A stretch of DNA of 64,000 bases from Nemesobacter sp965249045 (GTDB lineage Bacteria; Desulfobacterota_D; UBA1144; Nemesobacterales; Nemesobacteraceae): contig OZ252213.1 in NCBI GenBank assembly GCA_965249045.1, positions 1,612,001-1,676,000 of the forward strand, given 5' to 3'. The notes beneath the pieces are model-generated. The model worked only from the letters and a program-made list of their open reading frames with translations. It was not told the origin of the DNA and did no database searches. Position 1 is the first letter of the stretch, and each line of letters begins with the position of its first letter. Of this stretch, positions 1 through 9,082 are shown piece after piece. The position numbers were made by a program, and so were the translations under genes.

Positions 1-12
1 GCGCCCCCCGCA

Positions 13-46
13 TAGATCCGTACGTGCGCGTTAACGCATACGGCTC
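13..46 (-). ncRNA. Group II intron domain V
   Basis: The minus strand reads GAGCCGTATGCG, a TTAA loop, then CGCGCACGTACGGATC. This matches the 34-nt catalytic domain V hairpin of group II introns, including the AGC triad near its 5' base. It starts immediately after the stop codon of the maturase gene, as is usual. The terminal loop TTAA is not the expected GNRA tetraloop, which may weaken a tertiary contact. Confidence 0.85.
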
Positions 47-1534
47 CTACCTAAGGTGTTTGACGGCAAACCGCTTGTTTGGCCACGGGTGCAGTATCTT
101 TACTCGCCCCCATTTAGCCTCTGTCAGCCTTTCCAGCCTCTCCCATGTAAAGTGGTCTTTCTGTGACCGTCGGCGGAGTACCTTGTGCCACTTTCTTTTG
201 AGTCGCCGGATAAATTTCCGCAGGTGCTTGTAACTGGTCGGTACCGCGTAGTACCCAAGCCATCCCCTTACTACGCTTCCCAGCCAGTCCGCTACATCGC
301 TTACCTTGCCGTTTATCCACCGCCGCAGAACCTCTCCTATCCGCTTCAGAGTCCGTGACATCCGCTTCGCTACCGGCTTGCGCCCCAGACCGAATCGCCC
401 CTTCCTCGTCTTCCTGCAATAATGCGTGAACCCAAGGAAGTCAAACGTCTCCGGCCGCCTCTCCCCTCGCTTCTTCCGATTCCCCATAGCGTGCCGCCCG
501 AACTCTATGAGACGCGTCTTGTCCGGATGTAAATTCAGTCCAAACTCCGACAACCTCTCCTTTATATCGTTCAAGAATTGCTCCGCGTCCTCTTTACACT
601 CAAAGCCTACAACGTAATCGTCCGCGTAGCGGACGATTACCGCTTCTCCTTTTGCCTTCCGCATTCTCCACCTCTTGTGGAACCACAGGTCAAGTACGTA
701 GTGCAGGTATATATTCGCAAGCACGGGCGAAACTACTGCCCCCTGCGGCGTTCCCCGCATATCGTCCTTCCATTCCCCGTCTTCCATTACCCCAGCGTTT
801 AGCCACTTCGTTATCAGCCGTATTACCCTTCTGTCCCCTATCCGGTGCTCAAGGAACCGTATCATCCATTCCCTGTCTATCCGGTCAAAGAACTTCTGGA
901 TATCGGCGTCCACTATCCAGTTGACCTCACGCTTGTCTATGCAGTAGGCAAGAGCGTCAAGCGCGTCATGCGCTCCCCGCCCAGACCGAAATCCATAGCT
1001 GAACCCGAGAAACTCCGGCTCGTATATCGGCTCAAGAATAAGACCCACCACTGCTTTCTGCGCTATCTTGTCTTCAAGCGCCGCAATGCCGAGCGGTCGT
1101 GTTCCCCCGTCTGGCTTCGGTATCTCTACCCGCCTCGACGGCTTCGCCCGGTACGTCCCTTTGTGTACTCGGTCGTTGAGGTCGAGCAGCCGCTCTTCCA
1201 GTCCTTCCTCGTACTCTTCCCACGTAACACCGTCCACCCCCGCGGCCTTCCCACCCTCAAGTGAGTAGAAAGCCCATCGCAGTGTGTCAGGCGTTATGTG
1301 GTGCAGTAACGCTGTGAGTCTCTCCTTCGGATTCCTCGCCGCTGCCTGCCGTATCCGCTCCACCGCCTGTGGCACAGTTCCCCGGCTCTGCGTCCGGCCT
1401 GTGCTTTGGTCTTGCGGATTCCCTTTGGTTGACGTCCTTCCCTCTGACACCTCCACCGGAGCTTGCGCCCCTTTGTTCGCTGTCCTCATCGGTACTATTC
1501 CGTCATCCGACTGCTTCATTCCGTACATCTTCAA
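47..1534 (-). CDS. ltrA: Group II intron reverse transcriptase/maturase
   Basis: This 495-residue intron-encoded protein copies the intron RNA during retrohoming and helps it splice. The RT palm is clear: conserved Asp around 209-211 in the VDADIQKFF block, the catalytic YADD at 303-306, and the GTPQGAVVSPVLANIYLHYV block near 261-280. The maturase (X/GIIM) region is near 395-465. The protein ends soon after, so there is no room for a C-terminal HNH endonuclease; target priming probably uses a nascent strand at the fork. The start is TTG, with GGAGG nine bases upstream; an ATG two codons in is the alternative. The frame is intact, so the protein could be active. Confidence 0.95.
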   Translation of the reverse strand: MKMYGMKQSDDGIVPMRTANKGAQAPVEVSEGRTSTKGNPQDQSTGRTQSRGTVPQAVERIRQAAARNPKERLTALLHHITPDTLRWAFYSLEGGKAAGVDGVTWEEYEEGLEERLLDLNDRVHKGTYRAKPSRRVEIPKPDGGTRPLGIAALEDKIAQKAVVGLILEPIYEPEFLGFSYGFRSGRGAHDALDALAYCIDKREVNWIVDADIQKFFDRIDREWMIRFLEHRIGDRRVIRLITKWLNAGVMEDGEWKDDMRGTPQGAVVSPVLANIYLHYVLDLWFHKRWRMRKAKGEAVIVRYADDYVVGFECKEDAEQFLNDIKERLSEFGLNLHPDKTRLIEFGRHAMGNRKKRGERRPETFDFLGFTHYCRKTRKGRFGLGRKPVAKRMSRTLKRIGEVLRRWINGKVSDVADWLGSVVRGWLGYYAVPTSYKHLRKFIRRLKRKWHKVLRRRSQKDHFTWERLERLTEAKWGRVKILHPWPNKRFAVKHLR

Positions 1535-1873
1535 TTCGGATTACCTCCTTTCTTCAGCGGCCCCGGTACGACTCCAGGGCAAAATGAAGCTCTCCCAGGT
1601 CCCAGTGAAGGATTTACGTACGTGCATGGGTTCTTAGACACCGCGGAACCGACCTGCGCCTCACCATACCGGCGCACCTCGTGTTGCCTTCGACTTTCAC
1701 AAGAGCCTCGGCACTCCGAATCTTGAACTTTTCGTTGCTCGTTAGCCCTGCCCGCACGCGCCGCTGTCAACGCTTCACCCTCACCCTCACGGGTACGGAT
1801 GCATGACTCGCGGAAATGAGTAATCTGGTTACATCTTCTCATTGGTGGACTTTCACCTCCTATCCTTCACCAG

Positions 1874-2566
1874 TTAGCCTGGCGCTCTATGAACAATTCT
1901 GTCAAGAATCGCGTCGGCAAGGGTGTTGTCCCCTATGGCCCCGTACCACTCACTCACCGGAAGCTGGCTTATCATCACAGTAGAGCTCTCCCCGTAACGG
2001 TCGTCCAAGATCTCCATCAGGTCGTATCTCTGGGGCTGGGTCAGCTTCTCAAGACCCCAGTCATCTATGATCAGAAGACCCGTTTTCCCAATCTGCCCCA
2101 GAAGCTTTCTGTAACTTCCATCGGCCTTGGCCTGCGCAAGGGAAAGAAACAGCCTTGAGATCCTGTAGTAACGAACCCTTATCCCTCTCAGACACGCGTT
2201 GTGTCCCAGGGCGCAGGCTATCCACGTCTTTCCGCACCCGCAGGGACCTGTTATGAGAAGATTCCGGGCCTTCTCCACCCACTCCCCTTCCCCAAGCTGC
2301 GCTATCTGCGATTTCTTGAGATTGCGGGGGGTTCCGTAATCAATGTCGCCGAGGTGCGCTCTGAGCCTGAAGTGAGCTTCCCGCACCAGCCTCTGCTGCC
2401 TCCTGTTCTCCCTCTCAACGCATTCCCTCTCCACAAGCAGACCCATTCTGTCTGTAAAAGACAGATCGTCGTAAGTGGACGGCTGTTCAAGCTGACGTTC
2501 AAGCGCACGGGCCATGGCCCCCAAGCGAAGTTCCCGAAGACGGGACAATGTCAATGATAAACTCAT
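1874..2566 (-). CDS. istB: IS21-family IstB helper ATPase, 3' end cut by intron
   Basis: IstB is the AAA+ ATPase that assists the IstA transposase in IS21 elements. A Walker A motif (GPCGCGKT) and Walker B motif (LLIIDDWG) are visible. The ATG at 2566 is preferred because AAGGAGG lies six bases upstream; another ATG at 2593 overlaps the istA stop (ATGA). The protein runs normally to DRIVH and then ends as RAPG-stop. Those last residues are read from the start of the group II intron, not from istB. The missing C-terminus (about 20 residues) and the IS end should lie beyond the intron, off the left edge. If the intron splices, full IstB could still be made. Confidence 0.9.
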   Translation of the reverse strand: MSLSLTLSRLRELRLGAMARALERQLEQPSTYDDLSFTDRMGLLVERECVERENRRQQRLVREAHFRLRAHLGDIDYGTPRNLKKSQIAQLGEGEWVEKARNLLITGPCGCGKTWIACALGHNACLRGIRVRYYRISRLFLSLAQAKADGSYRKLLGQIGKTGLLIIDDWGLEKLTQPQRYDLMEILDDRYGESSTVMISQLPVSEWYGAIGDNTLADAILDRIVHRAPG

Positions 2567-2589
2567 TAAAATACCTCCTTGATTAAGAT

Positions 2590-4125
2590 TCATCTGTACT
2601 GTTGCGCACCCCTTATGTTCTCGTGATCCTGGGGAAGAGACAGGCTTTCCTCTTCGAGCAACGGAAGCTTGTCCGTTCCGTTTTCAAGCACGGCCTTTAC
2701 CTGTTTCAATCTTGTGAGCCCGTTTCTGTTCGCAACCCCGCAGGCGTCATTCAGTCTTCGTGGATAGGTTCGCGAGAGGCTGAGAAGCCCCAGGCACACC
2801 CTGTATGCCTGGGCGGGATGTTCTCTTGATTCAAATTGATTGTTCACCCACAAAAGCACCTCGCTTCCCACCCCCGCGGCCCAGCTCCTGATTCTCTCTT
2901 CGTTCCACTTCTCGTGGCGCTGATGAGCCTCGGGCATGTGAGCGATATCCGTCACAAAGCCCCCTCTGTCCACCCGCCTGTGCGCTGCTATGAGCTTCTC
3001 TTTGAAGTAAATCTCAACGATGTTCTCCTCGGCGTGAATCTCCACGCGCTCCCCTATGCAGTTATGTGGGACGGAGTAGCGGGTCTTTTTGTATTCTGTG
3101 TGGTAATCAATGTTCACTACGGCCCTCTTTATCTCCATGTAGCTGTAAGAATGCGGAGGAAGAGGTCTCAGGGCGGGCTTGTCTGTCCTTTCGAATTCGC
3201 TTCTCCGTGTCCCCTCAAGCTTCTGGAAAGAAGCGTCGTTAAGCTCCGTAAGCAGTTGCGCGATACGCCTGTTGAGTTCTCCGAGAGAGAAGAACTCCTC
3301 ATCCCGAAGCCTCGCCAGTATCCACCGCTCGACTATCCCCACCCCGACCTCCACTTTAGCTTTGTCTTTAGGCTTGCGCGGCCTCGCCGGCATTATGACG
3401 GTACCGTAGTGATTCGCCCACTGTCCGTAAGCCGGATTCATCTCGGGATCGTAACGGCACGCCTTTGTAACCCCGCTTTTAAGGTTGTCGGGCACTATGA
3501 GGGAAGGAACTCCACAGAAGAACTCGAGCATCCGCGTGTGGCTTCCAAGCCAGTTGGGAAGAGATTGTGAGGAGGTGGCTTCGGCAAAGGTGTAGTTAGA
3601 AGCCCCCATAACCCCAACGAATATCCGGGCCTTGCTCCGTTCTCCGGTTTTGGGGTCTGTTATCGCTACGGTATGCCCCGCGTAGTCCACAAAGCACTTC
3701 TCACCGGCTTTATGTATCTGCCTCATGGAGGGCCTGGCGTTGTTTTTGCGCCAGACATCGTAGAGCTCGCAAAAGCGCGAGTAGCTGTAATGGCCGTCGG
3801 GATGCCGTGCCGAGTACTCTTCCCAGAGCAGATGCCTGGTTACCCCCAGGCGCTTGAGTTCGCGGTGTATGTGGGCCCACTCCGGGACAACCTTGCTCCC
3901 GCGTACCTCCACAGGCTCGGGATAGAGCAGCCGCCCGAGCTTCTCGTCGTCAATATCTTCGGGAAGGGGCCATCGCAGACCTGCATCCTCGGCTCTGCCA
4001 ACCATATCATGGACGCTGCTTCTAGCCCTGTTAACGCTCCGGCTTATCTCTCTGATCGAAAAACTCAGGGACTTAAGCCTCAGAACTTCCTTTATCACTC
4101 TCGTATTCATTCTTCTTCCAGGCAT
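2590..4125 (-). CDS. istA: IS21-family transposase IstA
   Basis: This 511-residue DDE recombinase catalyses IS21-type transposition. An N-terminal helix-turn-helix (about 10-45) is followed by an rve integrase core. The likely catalytic triad is D147 (CFVDYAG), D213 (VPDNLKSG) and E259 (KAKVEVGV). It is complete and upstream of istB, with an ATGA overlap that suggests translational coupling. It starts MPGRRMNTR with AAGGAGGCGAC upstream. I could not define the IS21 terminal repeats; the right-hand end should lie in 4126-4258. Confidence 0.93.
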   Translation of the reverse strand: MPGRRMNTRVIKEVLRLKSLSFSIREISRSVNRARSSVHDMVGRAEDAGLRWPLPEDIDDEKLGRLLYPEPVEVRGSKVVPEWAHIHRELKRLGVTRHLLWEEYSARHPDGHYSYSRFCELYDVWRKNNARPSMRQIHKAGEKCFVDYAGHTVAITDPKTGERSKARIFVGVMGASNYTFAEATSSQSLPNWLGSHTRMLEFFCGVPSLIVPDNLKSGVTKACRYDPEMNPAYGQWANHYGTVIMPARPRKPKDKAKVEVGVGIVERWILARLRDEEFFSLGELNRRIAQLLTELNDASFQKLEGTRRSEFERTDKPALRPLPPHSYSYMEIKRAVVNIDYHTEYKKTRYSVPHNCIGERVEIHAEENIVEIYFKEKLIAAHRRVDRGGFVTDIAHMPEAHQRHEKWNEERIRSWAAGVGSEVLLWVNNQFESREHPAQAYRVCLGLLSLSRTYPRRLNDACGVANRNGLTRLKQVKAVLENGTDKLPLLEEESLSLPQDHENIRGAQQYR

Positions 4126-4258
4126 CTTGTCGCCTCCTTCTAAAAGATGACAAGGAGGATAACAAAGCGCTTTTTAATTGTTTTTTGAAGAAGAAAAAAA
4201 GAGAGTCACGTGTCCACGTTCGCTCGGAATCGGTGTCCGAATTCAATCGGAATACGCA

Positions 4259-4709
4259 GGCGCCTCTTGAGGGCTGGCGTCACGTGGAGGTGACGGAGCG
4301 GAGAACTAAGGTGGATTGGGCTGAGGTGATAAGGGATCTTGTGGACGTGCATTATCCGGACAAGCGTATTGTTCTGGTGATGGACAACCTTAACACTCAC
4401 GGTCCGGCGTCTCTTTACAAGGCGTTTTCGCCGTGGGAGGCGCGTCGTATCACGGAGAGGCTTGAGATTCATTATACTCCTAAGCACGGCAGCTGGCTTA
4501 ACATGGCGGAGATAGAGATTGGAGTGCTACGGCGTCAGTGTCTTGACCGTCGTATTGCGGACCGGGAGACATTGCGGGAGGAGGTAAAGGCCTGGGAGGG
4601 GAGACGCAACGAAAACGGGAACAAGGTGGATTGGCGTTTCACCACGGAGGATGCGAGAATAAAGCTTAAATCCTTATACCCATCAATACAAAGATGATGC
4701 TATACTAGT
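4259..4709 (+). pseudogene. IS630-family transposase, 3' fragment (copy 1)
   Basis: This encodes the C-terminal part of an IS630-type DDE transposase, including VLVMDNLNTH and HYTPKHGSWLNMAE with its catalytic acidic residues, ending at a normal stop (4695-4697). It aligns without gaps to 19736-20186, with about four mismatches in 451 bp. Both copies lose similarity just after tatactagt, which marks the right end of the element. Everything upstream of 4259, including the DNA-binding half of the protein, is missing; the open frame continues into unrelated sequence to 4185. It is a dead remnant between the IS21 element and the signalling island. Confidence 0.9.
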
Positions 4710-4836
4710 ACCTGCGCAACTCCGGATTCCCAGGGTTGCGTCTCCTGAAATATCCCGGTATTGTCTCTTTCGCTACGACATGAAAGTCCTATCTTGATTG
4801 TCGCTCTATAGTCATATAGATTACTACAACTGGAGA

Positions 4837-5196
4837 ATGGTCATTCAAAACAATCAACTTGAGTTGCAGGCCGATCAGATTGAAGGTGTCTTGATAATAA
4901 GCGTAGCTGGTCGAATTGATGGTATGAACGCGCAGGAATTCCACAAAAACCTGGACAAGGAAATTGAAGGTTCTGACAATCCCGTAGTTCTGGATCTTGA
5001 AAAGCTGTCCTACATCAGTAGTGCGGGATTGCGTTCAATTCTGCTTATTGCAAAAACACTCAAAGGTAGAAATATGAGATTCATGCTGTGTTCCTTGCCT
5101 GGTCCCATAAAAGAAATCGTCGAGATCACAGGTTTTGACAAAATCATTGATGTGCTCGAATCTCGTTCTGATGCTATAGCTACAATAACGGGTTAA
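4837..5196 (+). CDS. STAS-domain anti-sigma factor antagonist
   Basis: A single-domain STAS protein (119 residues from ATG 4837; a TTG at 4798 would give 132). Relatives such as SpoIIAA/RsbV bind an RsbW-type anti-sigma kinase when unphosphorylated and release it when phosphorylated. The conserved phosphorylation site is visible as YISSAGLRS (Ser61/62). It converges with the histidine kinase gene, six bases away, and is the natural substrate for the RsbW-like and PP2C proteins of the opposite-strand operon. No sigma factor is encoded nearby, so the output may be another regulator. No strong ribosome binding site decides the start. Confidence 0.88.
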   Translation: MVIQNNQLELQADQIEGVLIISVAGRIDGMNAQEFHKNLDKEIEGSDNPVVLDLEKLSYISSAGLRSILLIAKTLKGRNMRFMLCSLPGPIKEIVEITGFDKIIDVLESRSDAIATITG

Positions 5197-5202
5197 AACG
5201 CG

Positions 5203-7398
5203 TTACGAAGAAGCAGTTGCTGAATCCTCGCCTTCTGCCGCTTCTTCTGGAGTATCAATTACTTGATGAGCCGCAGGGTCAAGCGGCAAGACAACAATCA
5301 TATTTGTATATTCGCTTTCCTTCGTTTCTACGCGAAACTCACCACCGTGCTGTCGTATGATGTCATTGGACAGCGATAATCCCAGACCTGTCCCTTGATC
5401 CGTGGGCTTCGTTGTATAGAACGGATTGAAGATACGCTCCAATGCAGATTCGGGAATACCGGTTCCATTGTCACGAACATGTACCTCAATACGGTCATCA
5501 ATGAGCCGCGTACTCAACTTAAGCGTCGGTTGATAATCCTTCTTCGACACATCGTCGGCTGCCAGCATTTTTCGTTTTTCGTTCGTCGCATAGCAGGCAT
5601 TAGTTACCAGGTTTAGGAAAACCCGGCCAAGGTCTTGCGATTGTACCGTAATCTCGCCTATATCTGGCGCATAGTCTTCCTGAATTTCTAGCTGGAATTC
5701 AGTGTCGGTGGCGCGAGCACTATGAAACGCAAGCCACGCATGCTCGTTAAGCAATACGTTGAGGTCAGTTGGTTGCCATTCTCCACCACCACGACCCATC
5801 TTGAGCATGTCTGTTACAATTCGGCTTGCACGCTTTCCGTGCTCGTGAATACGCTTCAAATTCCCTGTCAAATCCTCAGCCACTTCCTCGACTAACTCCG
5901 GATCGTATTCCTCTTTCGTGTCCCCATTAGCTTTATTTTTGGCTACCTCCTCCAGCAGTTCTTCCAACAACTCTTGTGAAACCTCTGAAAAGTTCATGAT
6001 AAAGTTCATTGGATTTTTGATTTCGTGCGCGACCCCCGCTGTCAATTGACCAAGCGCAGCAAGTTTCTCTCGCATCACGATCTGGTCCTGCGCCCGTTTC
6101 AATTCTTCATTAGTATGTGCTAGTTCCTCATTTTTTTCTTGCAGTTGGTTAGCAAGCGTTTCTACAAGATTAAGGCGCTGTACTTCCAGTGCGTTATTTC
6201 GGAACACCTCAAGCGCCTTGGCTAATTGCGCGATTTCATCATTACCCTTGGTGTCGATGGCTAGTTCCAGGTTGCCATCCGCCATTTGTCGCATTTGATT
6301 CGATATCCGCCCCAGACGCCGAATCAGGCGACGTTGTACAATTAGCCACCCGAACAAGATTGCACCACTTATGCTAACAATATTGACAACCAGTAGTAGC
6401 TTCGCGCTGGTAGCAGTTACTGCAGCTGCTTTGCTCGCCATCTCTCCTGCGGCCAAGCTTGAATCATTTACAACACTTTCTACTCGCGCTACGATCTCAA
6501 TCCCTAAAATCTGATTCTCGCGGAGCAGAGCGGATAATTCGTCATCAACTGCAAGTTCCCGACTGCGCAGGTCGAATCCGTTGTCTTTCCTTCTGCCGAC
6601 TGAGATCAGGTCTTCAAAAATCCAAGACAGTCGATCGTGACGGGGGGTGTTCTTAATCGCATCAAGCGATCGACTGATACTACCGGCTGTGGCTTCAAAC
6701 CGTTCTCGCAATGGCTCCAGCAAAGCCGCATCGGTCACTATAAATGCGGTTGCAAGCAACTGCGCAGCAACTGCATCCGCTTCGCGGAGTTCAAACAAGC
6801 GACGATAGACCAGGAATTCCGGTTCGGAAAAATGAACCGAGCGAGGTGATTGTACTTCATCGAGAGACTGATAGCCGGTCATCATATAGAACATATGATC
6901 GTCGATTTCGTTAATTATAATCGGCGTTATTTTACCCTGGATACCGTGAAGCTCGTCTCTAAGATTGAGATTGCTCTGACGAAGGTCAAAACGTTCCCTG
7001 ACAAGCAATTTGATTCGCTCAATGTTCTGGATTATGGCGATCCCCTCAGATTGAATCTGCCGCGCTTGTTCGCTTTCTCCTTGATTTTCCATCATGACTG
7101 AGAGTTGTGTTTTAAATGTATTCGTCTGCTGGTCGATCGTCGCAGCTACGGTCTTGAACTGCTCAGGCGTACTCGCAGTGAGTCGAGGAGCGGCGGCGAC
7201 AAGCATGGCTGTCTGCTGGGCAATTGCAAACGCCGATGTCATCTCGGGTATATTCTTTTCATTAACGGTTTGCTGGACTTTACCAATGTAGTTAAGAAAG
7301 AAAAGAGCAAGCAAACTGATAATGATGATGAGTACTACAGCACCTCCGAAACCTGTATAGAGTTGCGTAGAAATTCGATTCCAAAGCTTTGAAGGCAT
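5203..7398 (-). CDS. Membrane sensor histidine kinase
   Basis: A 731-residue kinase. TM helices at about 16-36 and 334-356 enclose a roughly 300-residue extracytoplasmic helical sensor. A HAMP domain (about 357-410), a coiled coil (410-445) and the HisKA domain follow, with phospho-acceptor His458 in AGVAHEIKNP. The ATPase boxes are N (NLVTNACYA, 596-604), G1 (DNGTGIP, 643-649) and G2 (GTGLGLS, 669-675). It is the last gene of the operon, five bases after a periplasmic binding protein, so the sensor may read a ligand-loaded binding protein; that is inference. The acidic C-terminal tail is unremarkable. A likely partner is the receiver domain of the gene at 9082-10239. Confidence 0.93.
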   Translation of the reverse strand: MPSKLWNRISTQLYTGFGGAVVLIIIISLLALFFLNYIGKVQQTVNEKNIPEMTSAFAIAQQTAMLVAAAPRLTASTPEQFKTVAATIDQQTNTFKTQLSVMMENQGESEQARQIQSEGIAIIQNIERIKLLVRERFDLRQSNLNLRDELHGIQGKITPIIINEIDDHMFYMMTGYQSLDEVQSPRSVHFSEPEFLVYRRLFELREADAVAAQLLATAFIVTDAALLEPLRERFEATAGSISRSLDAIKNTPRHDRLSWIFEDLISVGRRKDNGFDLRSRELAVDDELSALLRENQILGIEIVARVESVVNDSSLAAGEMASKAAAVTATSAKLLLVVNIVSISGAILFGWLIVQRRLIRRLGRISNQMRQMADGNLELAIDTKGNDEIAQLAKALEVFRNNALEVQRLNLVETLANQLQEKNEELAHTNEELKRAQDQIVMREKLAALGQLTAGVAHEIKNPMNFIMNFSEVSQELLEELLEEVAKNKANGDTKEEYDPELVEEVAEDLTGNLKRIHEHGKRASRIVTDMLKMGRGGGEWQPTDLNVLLNEHAWLAFHSARATDTEFQLEIQEDYAPDIGEITVQSQDLGRVFLNLVTNACYATNEKRKMLAADDVSKKDYQPTLKLSTRLIDDRIEVHVRDNGTGIPESALERIFNPFYTTKPTDQGTGLGLSLSNDIIRQHGGEFRVETKESEYTNMIVVLPLDPAAHQVIDTPEEAAEGEDSATASS

Positions 7399-7403
7399 TC
7401 CGT

Positions 7404-8642
7404 TTATCTCAATGTTTTTTGCATACGCAAAATGTCGGTCAGTATCGTCGCGGAGGTTAAAGATGTTAGTGGCGTATATTGACCATCAGGACCAATAATC
7501 GTCAAGAACACGCTGTCTGAACCTTGATTATCATTCTTGCCATATCGCAAGGTGAAGCCATCCAAATTAATGTTGTTGCCAGTCCGCAGCACCGTATCAA
7601 TACAGTTGCGGTCAACCTGCTTGCCACAATGATCTACGACATAGATAGCCAAACGCCCTGCTAAATATCCTTCAAACGATATAAATCCGGGTTTCGCCGC
7701 CGGATCGTACGCCTTCAATGCAGCACGATAGGAAGCAGAAGCAGGCACCGTATTCCCGGTTGGAAAGGGAACCACCTGCGTAACTAGAACCCCGGCCCCT
7801 TGATCACCTAGTTCGTTTGCCAAGGCATTACTGCCTACGAAAGAAAGCGTCATAAAAATGGAATTCATACCGAGATGGTGTGCCCACTTAATGAATGTCG
7901 CAGTTGGCTTGTAGGGACCAATAATAATCACAGCTTCCGGTTTGGTGGCACGCAAATCAAGAAGCGCCGTCTTTACCGCGACAGTATTGCGGGGAAATAT
8001 ACCCGTTCCGGTAGCAGAAAGTTCGCGACGCTCAAGAGCAAGAAGGATCCCTTGCAAACCAGCACGACCGAATGAATCATCCTGATAGAGAATAGCGATG
8101 CGATTAATTCCGAGATCAATCGTCAATCGTTTTATCATCTCCTCGGTTTCTTGATAATACGAAGCCCGAAGATTGATGACTGTCCGGCGTGCACTGTCAC
8201 GCAGGTATTCTGCACCGGTCATAGGCGCTATGTAAGGTACATCGTGTGCCTCCGCGACAGGCACCGCAGATTGGGAGGTAGGAGTACCAACTGCACCGAT
8301 GAGTGCGAAAATATCCTCACCAATCAGTCGCTGCGTATTTACAATTGCCGCTTCCGGTTCGTATTTGTCGTCCAATGATAGCAGTTCCAGACGACGTCCG
8401 TTAACGCCACCCCGGTCATTAACCTCTTTAAACGCAGAAAGAATGCCAACTTGCATGCCTTTACCAAGCTCGCTAGCCGGACCACTCAAGGCAGCGGACT
8501 GCCCAAATACAATACGATCACTGTATACGCCCGGCACAGCGTATATTTCTTCTTTGGCTTCACCTGATGCTGCGCTTGCCAGTATTGCAATTACTGAAGC
8601 GGCAAACACTTTTTTGAGAAATAGTCTGCTCAACACCCGCAT
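7404..8642 (-). CDS. Periplasmic ligand-binding protein, branched-chain amino acid ABC type
   Basis: A 412-residue type I periplasmic binding protein (Peripla_BP_6/LivJ-like). The N-terminus has basic residues, a hydrophobic core and a small-residue stretch (ASAASGEA) typical of a cleaved signal peptide, with no lipobox. The family signature is seen in FGQSAALSGPASELGKGM and GRRLELLSLDDKYEP. No permease or ATPase genes are nearby. It sits between the RsbW-like and histidine-kinase genes with five-base gaps on both sides, which points to a sensing rather than transport role. The ligand is unknown; amino acids or small amides are the usual ligands of the family. Confidence 0.9.
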   Translation of the reverse strand: MRVLSRLFLKKVFAASVIAILASAASGEAKEEIYAVPGVYSDRIVFGQSAALSGPASELGKGMQVGILSAFKEVNDRGGVNGRRLELLSLDDKYEPEAAIVNTQRLIGEDIFALIGAVGTPTSQSAVPVAEAHDVPYIAPMTGAEYLRDSARRTVINLRASYYQETEEMIKRLTIDLGINRIAILYQDDSFGRAGLQGILLALERRELSATGTGIFPRNTVAVKTALLDLRATKPEAVIIIGPYKPTATFIKWAHHLGMNSIFMTLSFVGSNALANELGDQGAGVLVTQVVPFPTGNTVPASASYRAALKAYDPAAKPGFISFEGYLAGRLAIYVVDHCGKQVDRNCIDTVLRTGNNINLDGFTLRYGKNDNQGSDSVFLTIIGPDGQYTPLTSLTSATILTDILRMQKTLR

Positions 8643-8647
8643 TTTTG

Positions 8648-9082
8648 CTAGATTTTCTTGATCATAGTCAGATGATTACGAGCACTGTCGCGTTGATAGC
8701 GTAACTCCGTCATCAGTTGCTTCGCCAGCCTTATTCCTGCTCCACCAATACCGCGGTCTTCAAGAGAACTTTCGACATCAAGCTCCGGCGCGTCTTGTAG
8801 CGGATTAAAGGGGTATCCATCATCCAGGATCTCAACAGTTATGGTTTCACCTTCTCTCGAAAATATAATTTCGACTTCATGTTCCTGATCATCATTATGC
8901 GCATAGCTGACCACGTTAGTGAAGAACTCCTCTAAGGAGAGCTGTGTATGAAACAATGCTTCAGAGGGAAAATTTTGCTGTTCAGAAAATTCCTCCAGCG
9001 CCACTGTAATCGTTTGGATTTCTTCCATCCGATTGGGAACGATCAACGTACGTGAAACCCGCATCCTACCGCCTTCGCCCAT
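8648..9082 (-). CDS. RsbW-like anti-sigma factor / serine kinase
   Basis: A 144-residue GHKL ATPase of the HATPase_c_2 type. The N-box region LEEFFTNVVSYA, the G1-like DDGYPFNP and the glycine-rich GIGGAGIRLAKQL lid match RsbW/SpoIIAB-type kinases, which phosphorylate STAS antagonists and hold a sigma factor or other target. Its ATG overlaps the stop of the upstream phosphatase gene (TAATG), indicating coupled translation and roughly matched amounts. An internal ATG at 9064 is possible. The convergent STAS gene at 4837 is the obvious partner. Confidence 0.87.
   Translation of the reverse strand: MGEGGRMRVSRTLIVPNRMEEIQTITVALEEFSEQQNFPSEALFHTQLSLEEFFTNVVSYAHNDDQEHEVEIIFSREGETITVEILDDGYPFNPLQDAPELDVESSLEDRGIGGAGIRLAKQLMTELRYQRDSARNHLTMIKKI

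Larger units (their letters stand above)
1..1887 (-). mobile_element. Group II intron inserted in istB, 3' end beyond window
   Basis: Read on the minus strand, a group II intron begins near 1887 with GAGCGCC, a small CCAG/CTGG stem and the 'ggaggtgaaagtcc' block common at the start of bacterial group II introns. It carries its reverse transcriptase/maturase at 47-1534, and domain V lies at 13-46 just after that gene's stop. Domain VI and the 3' splice site are off the left edge. The 5' exon is istB, cut after the codons for DRIVH, where intact IstB proteins normally continue with about 20 more residues. The expected 5' consensus is GUGYG; GAGCG here is a departure, so either the boundary is off by a few bases or splicing is weakened. 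The 5' boundary is inferred. Confidence 0.8.

Noticed and set aside
4185..4258. N-terminal 25 codons joined to the IS630 fragment
   Set aside because: Sequence before 4259 does not match the second IS630 copy or any transposase; it is an accidental extension of the frame.
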